NCBI GenBank assembly: GCA_949152475.1
Contig: OX424555.1
Coordinates: 17,874,868-17,938,867 of the forward strand
Origin: Terebella lapidaria
Lineage: Eukaryota; Annelida; Polychaeta; Terebellida; Terebellidae
Reading direction: 5' to 3'
DNA length: 64,000 nucleotides
A model generated the notes under the pieces. It was not told where the DNA came from and searched no databases. It saw only the letters and a list, made by a program, of their open reading frames with translations. Numbering within the stretch: position 1 is the first letter of the stretch; each line of letters opens with the position of its first letter. This document shows positions 11,896-23,874 of the stretch, in pieces. The position numbers and the translations under genes were made by a program.

Positions 11896-14800
11896 TTTAT
11901 TTTATTCCTCCGTGAGACTCATCATAAATTGATAACTAGAATTGGTTAATCAGTACAATGTTATTATCCAAAAATACAATCCCAGTGTTTTTCTTTATCA
12001 GTTGCCTAACACATTATATTGGTCCCTTGTTGGTTCCAGCCTATATCTGCAGCTACTTTTTGCATGAAATGTTTTATAAAAATATTATGCGAGCTACAAG
12101 ATTTGTAGCGTATGATTTGTTCAGCGTATGCAGAAGTTTTCAACACAGTATAAGAAATCCAATTATGTACTTCGATATGGCAGAAAGAGTTTTCTGTTGA
12201 ATACTTGAGAAACACAATGCTCCTGATTACAATGGTCATGGCTACTATTCCATCTCTACGGCTCACGTTCTGTTATCCTGGGTATTGCATAAAAACTCAG
12301 TTTCCATTCATTTGAACACAACACGTGTGTTCTGTTGGTTAGAGACGAACTCGATAGGCATTGTCAATACACACATCCCAAATAGATTGCGCAAAAAAGC
12401 AGGAAACAAAAATTGCTGCGAAAGTTAGTGGGAGACTAACTTCGGACTTAGAACTGAAATAGGCACCTGTGGGTTTAGTTTGTAAAAGCAGTGTGCCTCC
12501 TTGAAGTGGCATCCGGTAATTGATTTAGGTTCACAGACAATATAGTGTGTTTTTGAACACGTCGTTATATAAACCGGATATATGTTGAGCGAATGACCGT
12601 ATATATACATCTCTCTCTCTCTGCAAGTTCACCTTTAAAATTGAAGTGATTTATGGATATCGCGACAGGTGTCACATTCTGGGCGGAAGTTGCCCCCTAG
12701 TCCACATTACCTGACATCTCATTCAGCTGGCTGTATGTGTTATGCATACGGCACTAACAATGTCACTCTGATTTCGCCGATTCTCGTGCACATGATTTCG
12801 TTCATGGGCTTGGTCATGAATAATAATTTGACTGGTTGTCGGTATTTATTTGTACCGATATCATAGCGATACTGATGTCGTTATGGAATATGGTCACAGC
12901 TGAAAACACCGTATTAGTCGATAAACCTACACTTCTGAATGATGATTAGTCGTCATTAATATGGCATGTTTCAAAACTTTAATGGATTTATCATGCTGGA
13001 ACCGTTACTGATATTTCGAGCTCGAAGAGTCTGTACACGTCCAGTGCCTACATATCTAAGAGCATGCATCAATCACAATAGTATTGAGAATTGAGAATCG
13101 TGACATACATCTTGTAATTCATCAATGTGCATATGTGTACAATGCGCACCACACTTGTAAAAAACGTATAATATACCAATTAGACGATATTTTACGAATT
13201 AGTTTTGATATTTTATTTATCAGATTCATTTACTCAATTCACACAATTTGATTTTTCCATTTTATGAAATTTTTATAACAATGATTTCATCCAACACTAT
13301 TGAAGTATATCAATTATGTGTGTCGGTATGGTACTGCAGTGGCAGCTGTCTGAATGATCATTCTCTGCAAGGGAAGAATGTTATGTTCCTAGGGATACTT
13401 CAAACAGATTCCCTGCTGACATTGAAGTTTTGTCTTCTACGGGCAGTTTACATGGGCAATACATTACCAGGCAAGGCTTTTGGATATTGTTGTAAACTGA
13501 AGTAACCTTGAGTGATACACAAATGATCTTTGGTAGCACAAATACCGTTAGGTAGCACAGTAGTTTGTTGGACATTATCCTCCAGAACTCCCCCTGGCTT
13601 GTCAATAACCAGTACTTCTAATCCATGTGTTCCTTGCTTCTGGGCGCTCAAGACTGCAAATCCCCTGTTTTAGCCTTGGTAATTTCCAGTCTCTAGTCGA
13701 TGAATTATATAAACACGGATAACTTTGACCTCTCTAGAACGCCGACTTCGTACACATTTTGAACGAGTGTGAAAGAAGTCGAACTGAGCTGCCCCAGACC
13801 GTTTGGTACAGGTCCGTGTCCAACGCTATGTCAATATCAGATACTCAACTGTGTTTGACTTGCTACAGCAAGTTTGTCCGGAAATTGGCACATGTGACGC
13901 ACTGCTCTAGAGTATACTATGTCCGCCTGTAGAACGAAACACAAGAAAAACATAATTATAAATATAATTATACACGTGGATGTCGGTTATTCTGGGATTA
14001 TATATATATACATGTATTTGGGGATACATTTCAATAGGGTATTAATATGTAAAACTTCCATATGTACCTTGCGAAATTGTTTGTTTTGATACTTCAAAGA
14101 TCTATCGACACTACGACATTCAAAATACAATGAACATTTCCATGATTAAAAGCCTCACTGAGTCGAAGCCAATTTAATTATTGTTGGTGACCAGAAATAT
14201 GATGATAAGTGGAATGCCAAATGACACAGAAACTCTTGATAGTGGAGTAGCTACAGACGTACCCAAACCTGTTTACAGTCCTGGATATACAGAGAACCAA
14301 TGCCCACGTTACTCTCATATTCCATATGCAAGATACATTATTGCCTATTACCAGAAAACCAAAAGATAGGTTTCTGCTATTACGTATAAATGGCGTCATA
14401 TAGTGTTAGGAAATTTTTAGTATATGTGATCTCAAAATCATCTGGCCAAGTGATATTAGCATAGTAAAATTTATGGTTGAGTGGTTCTGGATGAATTCTA
14501 TTCGATTGGTTTGTGTTATTCAGACAAATGGTATAACAGTCCTGCGAATAATAAGAAAATATGTGCTGCAACGATGATTACATGCATAGGAATTGTAAAA
14601 AATATGTAAACTTTGGAAATTACAGAAGGAAAATCACACGTAAGCGTCCTTGTAACTCCAGTCAGTGAAAATTTGTTCTAATATGAGAACAGTAACAATG
14701 TTACTCCAAATGCATGACTTTTTTCAGAAGTCCAATAACAGTACAAACATTAGACAGCTTTGGAGTTTACCTCACTATTCCTCATTCATTTATCAAAATT

Positions 14801-16708
14801 CTTCAGAGTGGAACATGACGACTAAATCTGCTGAAAGTAGATTCGTAATAATGCATAGGTCCTCAAAAAGAATTATTATGACGTGGTCGTTCCAACAAGT
14901 TTTCTCGAACTGTTTGAATCATGAAAAAAAGGGAAAGAAAAGAAATGTTCTGTTGGATCATATATATATACACACACACTGTTGTTTAACATAATAAAAC
15001 CATAACTTACTGGATGTGTGCACATGTACATGTATCAACAAATTAGCGCTGATAGAACAAAATTCATTATAAAGTGTATATTCTACAGTCAGTTAGTAAC
15101 TTAGTTAGTTAATTACGATAACGTTAATTGAATTATGTTAAAGATATATATTACTGATGTTAACACGCACACTAAAACATATCCCTTACGTGACTGTCCG
15201 ACGCATGTAGAATACTACGGACTTGCCACAGAGGGCCTGTTTTATCACCACCTGCTACTCACCTGCAATTTCACTTGTGGTACATTGTAGAATTAGTTTT
15301 TGTGATAATATTTGCAGAATGCGAATTAATACATAGCCTTCGTTCATGCTGGAAAGGAGAAAGAATTGTGGCATAGCTCGAGGTGATATGTCATCATCGG
15401 GTAATCTATATGAACAGTCTTGTGACATTTTATTGGTTTCATTATTAATGTTAATCTATAACCCGAGTCAATAATGCCATGGATATTCCTGGGAAGTCTT
15501 CGACGTGACAACGTTTAATTGCTTAGCGGTAGCAAATGTCACGCGAGGTATTTGTTTTGCAGTTGAAGCTTCTAGTTAATCTATATGGTGATAGTTTGTA
15601 TATAAAACATGAAACTGATAAAAAAAAAATCAAGCACACTGCTGAACAATTTCATGGTAAGAAATTGAGGGAAAAGTATGCTTGTTTGCCTATTCAAGGA
15701 AGACAATATGTGTTGTTCACTTTGCGCACTAGCCATGAGCTTTGGGCCATTGGGTTTAGTCAGGAATGACTATACAGCTCATTGTATTTTATAACGTGGT
15801 TATTTATCAACTAGTGTACAATACATGTATAGGTCATTCCTGATAGAACTATTGAACGTTGTTCCTGAATATCAGAAAGTAGCTTATTCTCATACAATGA
15901 GGCTACATTGAGATGTTTTATAGAAACGTGTCCGTTAGGTTGGCGGCCATCGATTTTACATGGCGGAAATTGGACGTAACAGAACAATTCCAGTCGGGTG
16001 TATTAGATAGTAGATTGATATTTGGATGGTTCGCTTGGCTAATGCTTCACGATGTTGGATTTAGGATAAGAACAGAGCGATACTGTACAGTAAACAACAA
16101 CGGTGCCCCTGGACCATGTCAAGTTGCAGCATCGATATTTTTGTGATGCGGTTTGAATATTGATTGTGGGACCGCCAGTGTCTATGATTCTTCTGGTACG
16201 TCTCGCGCCTGAAAATGTTCAATAATGATTCAAGGTAACTTATTTGGTTACCTCGTAGATAGCAGTGGACACAATGAATACAAGATCTACCATAAACTAT
16301 TCATCAACACTTCTAACAAGTAATGTAGTTTTTCCTAGTCCTAGTGATTTTTCTTCCCAAAGGTATAAATTATCTTGCGCATGCAGTTCCGAATCACACA
16401 GCCGTCCCGTGAATTATCTGCACAAACATGGTGTAGCGCTGTTCGTAGATTTGTAATAATTAGTATGCTAATGACTTTAATAATGCGCAATTTACGACAT
16501 GCATTTATGATCAAGAAGAATCGTTAATGGCTCTCCTCTCCGCAAGAATTATGGATTGATAGAGGAGTGAAACGTACATGGCAAGTGCAAAAAATCGACA
16601 TTTCATGACGGACAGTAGTTTCAAAAGCGGTACACTTGTTTTTGCATTCTTTTTTGCATTTTTTTTGCATATTCATTCAACACGTGTCCGAGTTAGTTGA
16701 GAAATCTT

Positions 16709-17244
16709 CAATACACTTCGTTACACAAGCAATATTACATTAAATAAAGATATTCGCAACAATTGGACACACTCAGAGGGGCTGGAACCTGACATTAATT
16801 TGATGATTTTCAGACTTTTAATCAATCATCAATATGAGATGTTGCATTCGAAAACAGAAAACTGGGATCAAATATACTCTTCAGTGTGTAATTATGGGTA
16901 ATTTTACCTCCCCCCCCCCCCCAAATAAAAAAACAAAAAAACAAAACAATACCAGTAAAATGGGCCATTGTTTGCCATTTTCACTAAAATCAATATTTAA
17001 TGGAAACTAGTGAATAGATTTTGTTATTTGTCCACGAACCGCTGTACAGGTTTTTTCTTGATAAACAAATATGGAGGTCACCATGCTAATTTTGCCGCTA
17101 TAGGCATCCATATAATTCCAAAATAGAAATTATTCTACCATTAAAATTCACTACCATTAACGAAAATTTGACAACTTATATAACAGAAAAATGAGCATGA
17201 TGACCCCCATATTTTTGTATCAAATACATGCGCAGCAGTTCGTT
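16709..17244 (+). repeat. 536-bp segment, copy C version
   Basis: Counterpart of 10,969-11,510, with a 13-base C run at 16,910-16,922 and a 10-bp loss in the TACCATTAA region compared with B. Confidence 0.85.
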
Positions 17245-18330
17245 GATAAACTCCACGTATGGAGCCAGTAACATTGCTACGTTAGTTTGTATGTCAAAAT
17301 AGTGTTCTCGCTTTTCTTGCGTCAAACCAGAGGTGAATGTTTTCTGGAGTGGGGCTTCACGAAGTTAAAAACTTCAATAATAGGCAAAGTGGATTACGCC
17401 CTCAAAGCACCCACCAAGAAAGAAACTAATCGTGTATCTTTCATACGTATTATCATATTTTCTTACATGTCTCGGTAATGAGACTAGTAAGTCATTTAGC
17501 TTATTAGATGTGCCATAAACAGAATCATCTGATTTGCATTCCTGGAAAACCATATATGGGTAACCCATGACGATGTAATGATATACTAATTGGCTGCTGA
17601 TGAGATGTCGATCAAACTGTTTTTGCTGTTTTATCTTATTCCTCCGTGAGACTCATCATAAATTGATAACTCGAATTGGTTAATTAGTACAATGTTATTA
17701 TCCAAAGATATAATCCCAGTATTTTTCTTTATCGAAGGACTAACACAACATGTTGGTCCCGCGTTGGTTCCAGCCTATATCTGCAGCTACGTATTGCATG
17801 AAAGTTTTATAAAAATATTATTCAAGCTACAAACTTCCAAGATTTTTTCAGCGAATTCAGAAGTTTTCAACACCGTATGAGAAATCCAATTATGTACTCC
17901 GATATGGCACAAAGAGTTTTCTGTTGAATACTTGAGAAACACAATGCTCCTGACTACAATGGTCATGACTACTATTCCATCTCTACGGCTCACGTTCTGT
18001 TATCTTGGGTATTGTATAAACAAACTCAGTTTCCATTCATTTGAACACAACACTTTTGTCCTGATGGTTAGAGACGAACTCAATAGACACTGTCAATACA
18101 TACACATCCCAAATAGATTGCACAAAAAAAGGAAGGAACAAAAATGGCTGCAAAAGTTAGTGGGAGACTATGCATCGGACTTAAAGCCCAAAAAGGCACT
18201 GTGGGTTTAGTTTTCAAAACCAATGGACCTCCTTGAAGTGTCATCCGGAAATTGATTTTGGTTCACCGACAATATAGTGTTTATGAACGGAAGCCCGTTG
18301 AGGCCAGATAATGAATGGTGTTAAAATATA

Positions 18331-18547
18331 TTTATCTGGCGGCCGCCACATAACTATCTGGCGGCCGCCACTTAATTATCTGGCAGCCGCCACATAATTA
18401 TCTGGCTGCCGCCACTTAATTATCTGGCAGCCGCCACATAATTATCTGGCGGCTGCCACTTAATTATCTGACGGCCGCCACATAATTATCTGGCGGCCGC
18501 CACATAATTATCTGGCGGCCGCCACATAATTATCTGTAGGCCGCGGC
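18331..18547 (+). repeat. 22-bp NotI-core minisatellite, left arm (about 10 units)
   Basis: Each unit holds a self-complementary core TGGCGGCCGCCA, including the NotI site GCGGCCGC, and an AT spacer close to ATAATTAT. Most variants (CAGCCG, GGCTGCC) look like CpG transitions. Confidence 0.95.
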
Positions 18548-19091
18548 TTGAAATATGAGGAGATTCTTGAGAAGCAATATACATATAGCTAATTAGGGCT
18601 ATAATGTTATAGGAGGTTTGGTGGGGGGGGGGTTGTTGATATGCAAATTGTTCAACGAAACTTAACTTTCACACTTAGCATTATATAGGGATCATCAATG
18701 AATTCATGTTATTTGTTGTGGCCATTGCAACTGGGCCCTCTGCAATTATGGTTGCTACCATCGATATATAGGTTGAAGGGATATGTGAAATAAAAACAGT
18801 GCATATTCGATGGTGGTGACAAATATTCGTCAAATTATCTGATTAATATTGGGTGTTCCTTTTTTTTCTTTGTTTTTTCCCCTATGGATTATGTATTGAA
18901 AGTTGCCCTATGGTCCATAATACCAATCAATGACAAGAAAATATGTACATTTCATCCCCCAAACAAGTATTCGTTAACTTTATTGAGGCAGTCTTGGATC
19001 ATATATGTTACAATTTAAATCGGCATTGACCGATCAGAGTCACTTTGCACGTGACTAACGCGCACCAATCCTATGGAATGCTGGTTTTCGA

Positions 19092-19109
19092 GGGGGGGGG
19101 GGGGGGGGG
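19092..19109 (+). repeat. 18-base G run followed by further G clusters
   Basis: An 18-base G run is followed within 45 bp by G6 and G5 clusters, inside copy 1 of the miniature transposon. It is a possible G-quadruplex and a likely sequencing or length-polymorphism hotspot. Confidence 0.9.
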
Positions 19110-19278
19110 AGGTCGGGGGGTAATTGGAGGGGGAAGAGGTTTTGTTTTAAATCCCGGGTTAGTAACTTGATAACATCGACTTAGTATATCAATAATGTAT
19201 CTCAAATAAAATGTAAATTTTATTTTATTTTAAAATGAATTTCTATGGATAGACCAAAATGCTGTGTTAAAGCACAAA

Positions 19279-19384
19279 TTAAGTGGCAGCCGCCAGATAA
19301 TTAAGTTGCGGCTGCCAGATAATTATGCGGCGGCAGCCAGATAATTAAGTGGCGGCCGCCAGATAATTATGTGGCGGCCGTCAC
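19279..19384 (-). repeat. 22-bp NotI-core minisatellite, right arm (about 5 units)
   Basis: Same unit as 18,331-18,547 in reverse orientation, running up to the right inverted end of the transposon. Confidence 0.95.
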
Positions 19385-19829
19385 TTAAATATATTTTCAC
19401 ACCTGGCACTAACGGTCTTCTGTATTTTTTTAACACGTCGTTATATATACCGGATATATGTTGAACGAATGACCGTATATGTACCTCTCTCTCTGCAAGT
19501 TCACTTTTAAAATTGAAGTGAATTATGAATATCGCGACAGGTGTCACATTCTGGGCAGAAGATGCCCACTAGTCCACATCACCTGACATCTCATTCAGAT
19601 GGCTGTATGTGATATGCATAAGGCACTAACAATGTCATTCTGATTTTGCCGATTCTCGTGCACATGAGTTCGTTCATGGGCTTGGTCATGAATAATAATT
19701 TGACTGGCTGTCGGTATTTATTTGTACCGATATCATAGCGATACTAATGTCGTTATGGAATGTGGTCAGAGATGAAAACACCATATTATTTGATATACCT
19801 ACACTTCAGAATTATGATTAGTTCTTATT

Positions 19830-20609
19830 AAGGCCAAGGATGACGAATGGGTGGCGCTCCTAGTGAGTAAATTGTGCACACAACCGTTTGTGGTCTACGT
19901 ATTGAATATTTCTTGATTATATATCATGATATCACTTGTCATGCCGTTTATTAGTGCGCTGGTCATATATGAGCGAATAACAATAACCGTCTTGGAAGAA
20001 AACCCTGTCACAACATTGTGCATGGAATAGCGTAGTGTTGAAACCAATGGTTGAAGAGCGCACAAACTATAAAAGTTGGGTTTTTCAAATGACATTCTGT
20101 CAGAAACTATCCGATCAACACCATGTAAACATTGTTTCAATCTATGTAGGATATTCCATGTAATTGGCCGATTTTTGAGGGGATTTATTGCAAAATGTCC
20201 GACTGAGAACAATTTCTATATGGAAATATGTGGTGTCAAATCCAATAATTAACGCCTGAAAACTGAGGGTCAGGTTGCTTTCGAGGCTATCACGAATAAA
20301 TGGTTCGGAGAATATTTGCAAGTCTTTGCTATTTCCTTCAGCAGTGTATGTTTTAGTAATTATCAAAGTTCTGGAAAATTCCTTGGAACCGATTATTTTT
20401 TTTATATAAAACATAAATCATTTTTGCAGCAATGAGTACATATTTCGAAGTTCAAACCTGTGTGGTGCATTACCATGACAGTTGGAACTGATATCTTCAG
20501 AATATATTTGATGAACGATAACAACATATTATATTATTCAAATAGGAAAGAAATACAAGGCATACAAGACTCCAGCAACATATTCACATTTATTTTAAAG
20601 ATCCAGCAG
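19830..20609. other. Copy-C-specific 780-bp replacement
   Basis: Where A and B have about 2 kb of unit sequence, C has 780 bp with no relative elsewhere in the window. Two overlapping minus-strand open frames (105 codons at 19,895-20,212 and 90 codons at 20,142-20,414) occupy most of it, in different frames and without a recognisable domain. No inverted ends were found. It may be an unrelated insertion accompanied by a deletion, or filler DNA. Confidence 0.5.
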
Positions 20610-21398
20610 TGGGTTGTACATGTATCAACGTATTAGCGCCGATAGAACAAACTTCATTATGTAGTGTATATTCTACAGTCAGCTAGTAACTTAGTTAGTT
20701 AATTACGATACCGTTAATTGCCATATGCTGAAGACATTTAATGCCAAGTATGTGCACGCGCACACTAAAACATATCCCTTACGTGACTGTCCGACGCATG
20801 TAGAATACTACGCACATGTCACAGAGGGTATGTTTTATTACCACCTGCTACTCACCTGCAATTTCCCTTGTGATACATTGAAGAATTAATATTTCTGATA
20901 ATATTTGCAGAGTGCGAAGTAACACATAGCCTCTCACGTTCATGCTGGAAAGGAGAAAGAAATGTGGAATAGCTCGAGGTGATATGCCATCATCGGGAAA
21001 TCTATATGAACAGTCCTGTGACATTTTATTGGTTTCATTAATAATGTTAATTTATAACCCAAGTCAATAATGCCATGGATATTCCTGGGAAGTCTTCGAC
21101 GTGACAACGTTTAATTGCATAGCGGTAGCAAATGTCACGCGAGGTATTTGTTCTGCAGTTGAAGCTTCTTGTTAATCTATATGGCGATAGTTTGTATATA
21201 AAACATGAAACTAATGAAAAAATCAAGCACACTGCTGAACAATTTCACGGTAGGAAATTGAGAGAAAAGTATGCTTGTTTGCCTATTCAACGAAGACAAT
21301 GTGTTGTTCACTTTGCGCACTAGCCACGAGCTTTGGGCCATTAGGTTTAATCAGGAATGACTAGACTGCTCACTGTACGTTATTGTATAATACATGTA

Positions 21399-21900
21399 TG
21401 TAGGAATCAATCTATTACCACCAATATATTCAGATTTTGATGATGTTAATAACAAACATAAAGTACAACATTTTGCAATAGAAACAAAGCCCGACCAAAT
21501 AGTTTATCCAAAACACTGGTGTCATCAGGGGCAGACAGTGTGTTAAATGTAGTTGTTTCTACTGTACACCTGATGGAATTAGTATACAACTGCCCAACAA
21601 ACTACGAAAAAAATTATAAATCCAATACAAACCCCATGGAATAGATATATGACAAGTACATAAGTACCTAATCACAAGCCAAAAGGCTACTGAGTTGATG
21701 GTATCCTCGGGGACAGATTTAACGTCCGCCAGCAGTGACACCGACTCAGTGGTATGAATGTAAGAATCAATCTATTACCACCAATATATTCAGATTTTGA
21801 TGATGTTAATAACAAACATAAAGTACAACATTTTGCAATAGAAACAAAGCCCGACCAAATAGTTTATCCAAAACACTGGCGTCATCAGGGGCAGACAATA
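21399..21900 (+). repeat. R-M-R composite repeat, copy 2
   Basis: R (21,399-21,537), a middle segment M, then a nearly complete second R (about 21,757-21,897), with a period of about 360 bp. It interrupts a stretch that in A and B reads from ATACATGTA toward CATTCCTGATAG. Each R begins TGTA and the shared part ends GGGGCAGACA. The two R copies differ at very few bases, more alike than either is to copy 1 at 297. That fits terminal repeats of one inserted element or a late local duplication. The plus frame INLLPP...SDFDD is kept. Confidence 0.75.
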
Positions 21901-22956
21901 TATGTCCATATTTTTACGAAGTTCAAGTCATTCCTGATAGAACTATTGAACGTTGTTCCTGAATATCAGAAATTTTCACGCAGCGAGGCTACATTGAGAT
22001 GTTTAAAAAAAACTTGTCCGTTACGTTGGCAGCCAATGATTTTACATGAAGGAAATTGGAAGTAACAGAACAGTTCCAGTCGGGTGTATTACATAGTAGA
22101 TTGATGATATTTGGACTGTTCGCTTCGCTAATGCTTCAAGATACTGGATTTAGGATAAAAACAGAGCGAGACTGTACAGTAAACAACAACAGTGCCCCTG
22201 GACAATGTCAAGTTGCATGGGAGCGAGGGTGAGATATTCGCACTGCTCTCTGTTAATAAACATGGAGCAATGGAGGAGATCATCCCTGTTTATTACATGG
22301 AAGATATCGTCGAATGAATCTCATTAAAATGAAGTAGTTTGAACGCTTGTAACAGCTTTCAACGTTCGTTCGCCAAAATGAACTGGGTCGAACCATTGCT
22401 ATGTGTGCACAACTCATTTTTAACAGTACTGGGTCAATTATAGGGTAGATAACAGTAGAGAAACATTGACATCAAATAGAAAAATATGCTCTAACAATGA
22501 CAACACACATTTCCCCTTTAATCATTCCGCATAGTCGCCACTGACCTAAGACGCATCTTCAAATAATGCTGTTTGGTCAGTGCACTTTAGAAGCTCGGAG
22601 GGAACTGTACTATCTAAATTCATGGCCCATTATTATATACAATTACGCGATTCACAGAGGAGCAAGGCTATTTGAGCGTGAACAACAACTGGAAGTCTAA
22701 ATGTCAATTTGTGCAACATTGCAGGAAACGAAGTATCCATCTGGGGAGTTTTTGCGTTAATATTGCGTTTACGGGTCGTATTATGAACGACCTCCGCCAG
22801 GCAGTTGACTGACATGATTTGTGTCCTTACAAATGACAAATAAGCAGTCATGATGTCGGTAAAATCTTTAGAGTGGAAATGGCATCTTGGAGTGGAAATG
22901 TCATCGGCACTGTTGCGATGACCCGTACATCGACGTCTACTAAATGAGAAACATAG

Positions 22957-23874
22957 GCATTTCAGTGCTAAGCTTGAGAAAAACAAAATGCTGATTCAGG
23001 AGAAACATGACTCGAAGGCGAAGATCCAAATGAGACCTATACAACGCCATTACGAAATTACATGTAGGTTAAGGACCAAATTGATACCTCTATGACATAT
23101 CTGTCTAGGGCGATAAGTCCTAAACAGACACTCTACTAAGCACCGTTTCCGAGATATTGATGAAAATAGAAAATGCCCACTCTGCTAAGGACATTCCAGA
23201 TCAAGGTCAAAGTTCATCCCTAATACCCTTCTGACATGTTTGGGTAGGGCCATGAGTCCGAAAATAATGTCCGTTTCGCTCTACAATGCAGCTTTTATTA
23301 GATAGCGACGAAAATGAAAGATGCCGTCTCGGCAAAAAAAATTAAGGTCAATGTTAAAGTTCATCCTCAATCCCATGAGACATGCTTGTCTAGGGTGGCG
23401 AGTCCGAAAAAAATTCCGTTTCGGTTCCGAGATATTGAAGAACAGGAGAAATGCTTACTTGGCAAAAATATTCAGGTTTGAAGATAATGTCCTTTTCCGA
23501 GATATGCAGGAAGCCTCAGGGATGACTCCGCTGAAATGACTCTCTTTCGAGCCCTAGGTCGAAGGTCCTTTGACGGATCGGAGTCAAAAGCTTCTTCCCT
23601 GATGGTATATGGGCCTCCGTGCAAAGTTCCGCAGTTATTGCTCAAATACTTTTCGAGTCATTGTCTGGAAACCGGAAACATTGATTTTATCAATGACCCC
23701 GGAATCGGCGCAAAAACAATAGGCTCCTACACAACATTTCTGACTAATGGTGTAAAGTTGGCAAAGATACATAGAGACAAACTGAAGTTATCGTGCGGAA
23801 ACCAAAAAGTGAAAAAAAAAAAGAAACCATCAGGGCATTGCTGCTGAAATACCTTAGCCCATTCAAGTTCTCCA
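22957..23874 (+). mobile_element. 0.9-kb insertion with three ~140-bp tandem repeats
   Basis: Units 4 and 5 read through this point without it (about 50,070 and 62,725). It contains three degenerate tandem repeats, ATP-free simple noncoding sequence with recurring words CCGAGATATTGA and AAAGTTCATCC, then about 360 bp of non-repeated sequence. Frames of 72 and 103 codons are open but recognised as nothing. Terminal inverted repeats were not found, so the class is open (Helitron-like or another non-autonomous element). Confidence 0.6.
23094..23511 (+). repeat. Three ~140-bp degenerate tandem repeats
   Basis: Units start near 23,094, 23,233 and 23,382. Each has a GACAT...GTCTAGGG start, GAGTCCGAAAA, a CCGTTTC segment, a GAGATATTGA-like word and a GGTCAAAGTTCATCC-like end. 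Confidence 0.8.

Larger units (their letters stand above)
10380..16128 (+). repeat. Unit 1, young tandem copy B (5.75 kb, chimeric)
   Basis: Starts at GCATCGATATT joined directly to CAAGTT, a junction absent from copy C's right side. Its left ~1.5 kb matches copy C and its right ~4.2 kb matches copy A. The switch lies between the C-type base at 11,860 and the A-type base at 11,895. It has no transposon insertion equivalent to that in C at 18,286. No coding sequence is supported. Confidence 0.97.
18286..19424 (+). mobile_element. Miniature DNA transposon with 22-bp palindromic minisatellite arms, copy 1
   Basis: Absent from copies A and B, which keep the uninterrupted site at about 6,799 and 12,548. 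The ends are inverted repeats: ACGGAAG with GTGTTAAAATATATTTA on the left, and the complement of CTTCTGT with TAAATATATTTTCACACC on the right. Inside each end lies an array of a 22-bp unit, inverted at the right. The centre (about 18,548-19,278) is unique, AT-rich and has long G runs. The flanks TTTATG and TTTTTT may be a decayed 6-bp target duplication. No transposase frame is present, so it is non-autonomous. The superfamily is not assigned. Confidence 0.85.
16129..22205 (+). repeat. Unit 1, young tandem copy C with older right half
   Basis: The left part (16,129-17,629) is almost identical to B. After 17,629 divergence from A and B rises sharply and the copy is broken up. A transposon sits at 18,286-19,424, about 2 kb of the A/B sequence (7,210-9,270) is replaced by 780 bp at 19,830-20,609, and an R-M-R composite is inserted at 21,399-21,900. 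Homology to A resumes at 19,425, at 20,610 and at about 21,915. Unlike A and B, it continues past CAAGTTGCA into GGGAGCGAGGG, the order also seen in the old units at 49,415 and 61,935. Confidence 0.95.

Noticed and set aside
18331-18547. Regular palindromic 22-bp repeats as a CRISPR array
   Set aside because: Units are contiguous with no variable spacers, occur as opposed arms within a transposon, and the sequence is eukaryotic.
22360-22400. GGGTCGAACC word conserved in units as a Pol III B-box
   Set aside because: No matching A-box or terminator at a suitable distance, and the unit 5 copy (62,118) has lost the core.
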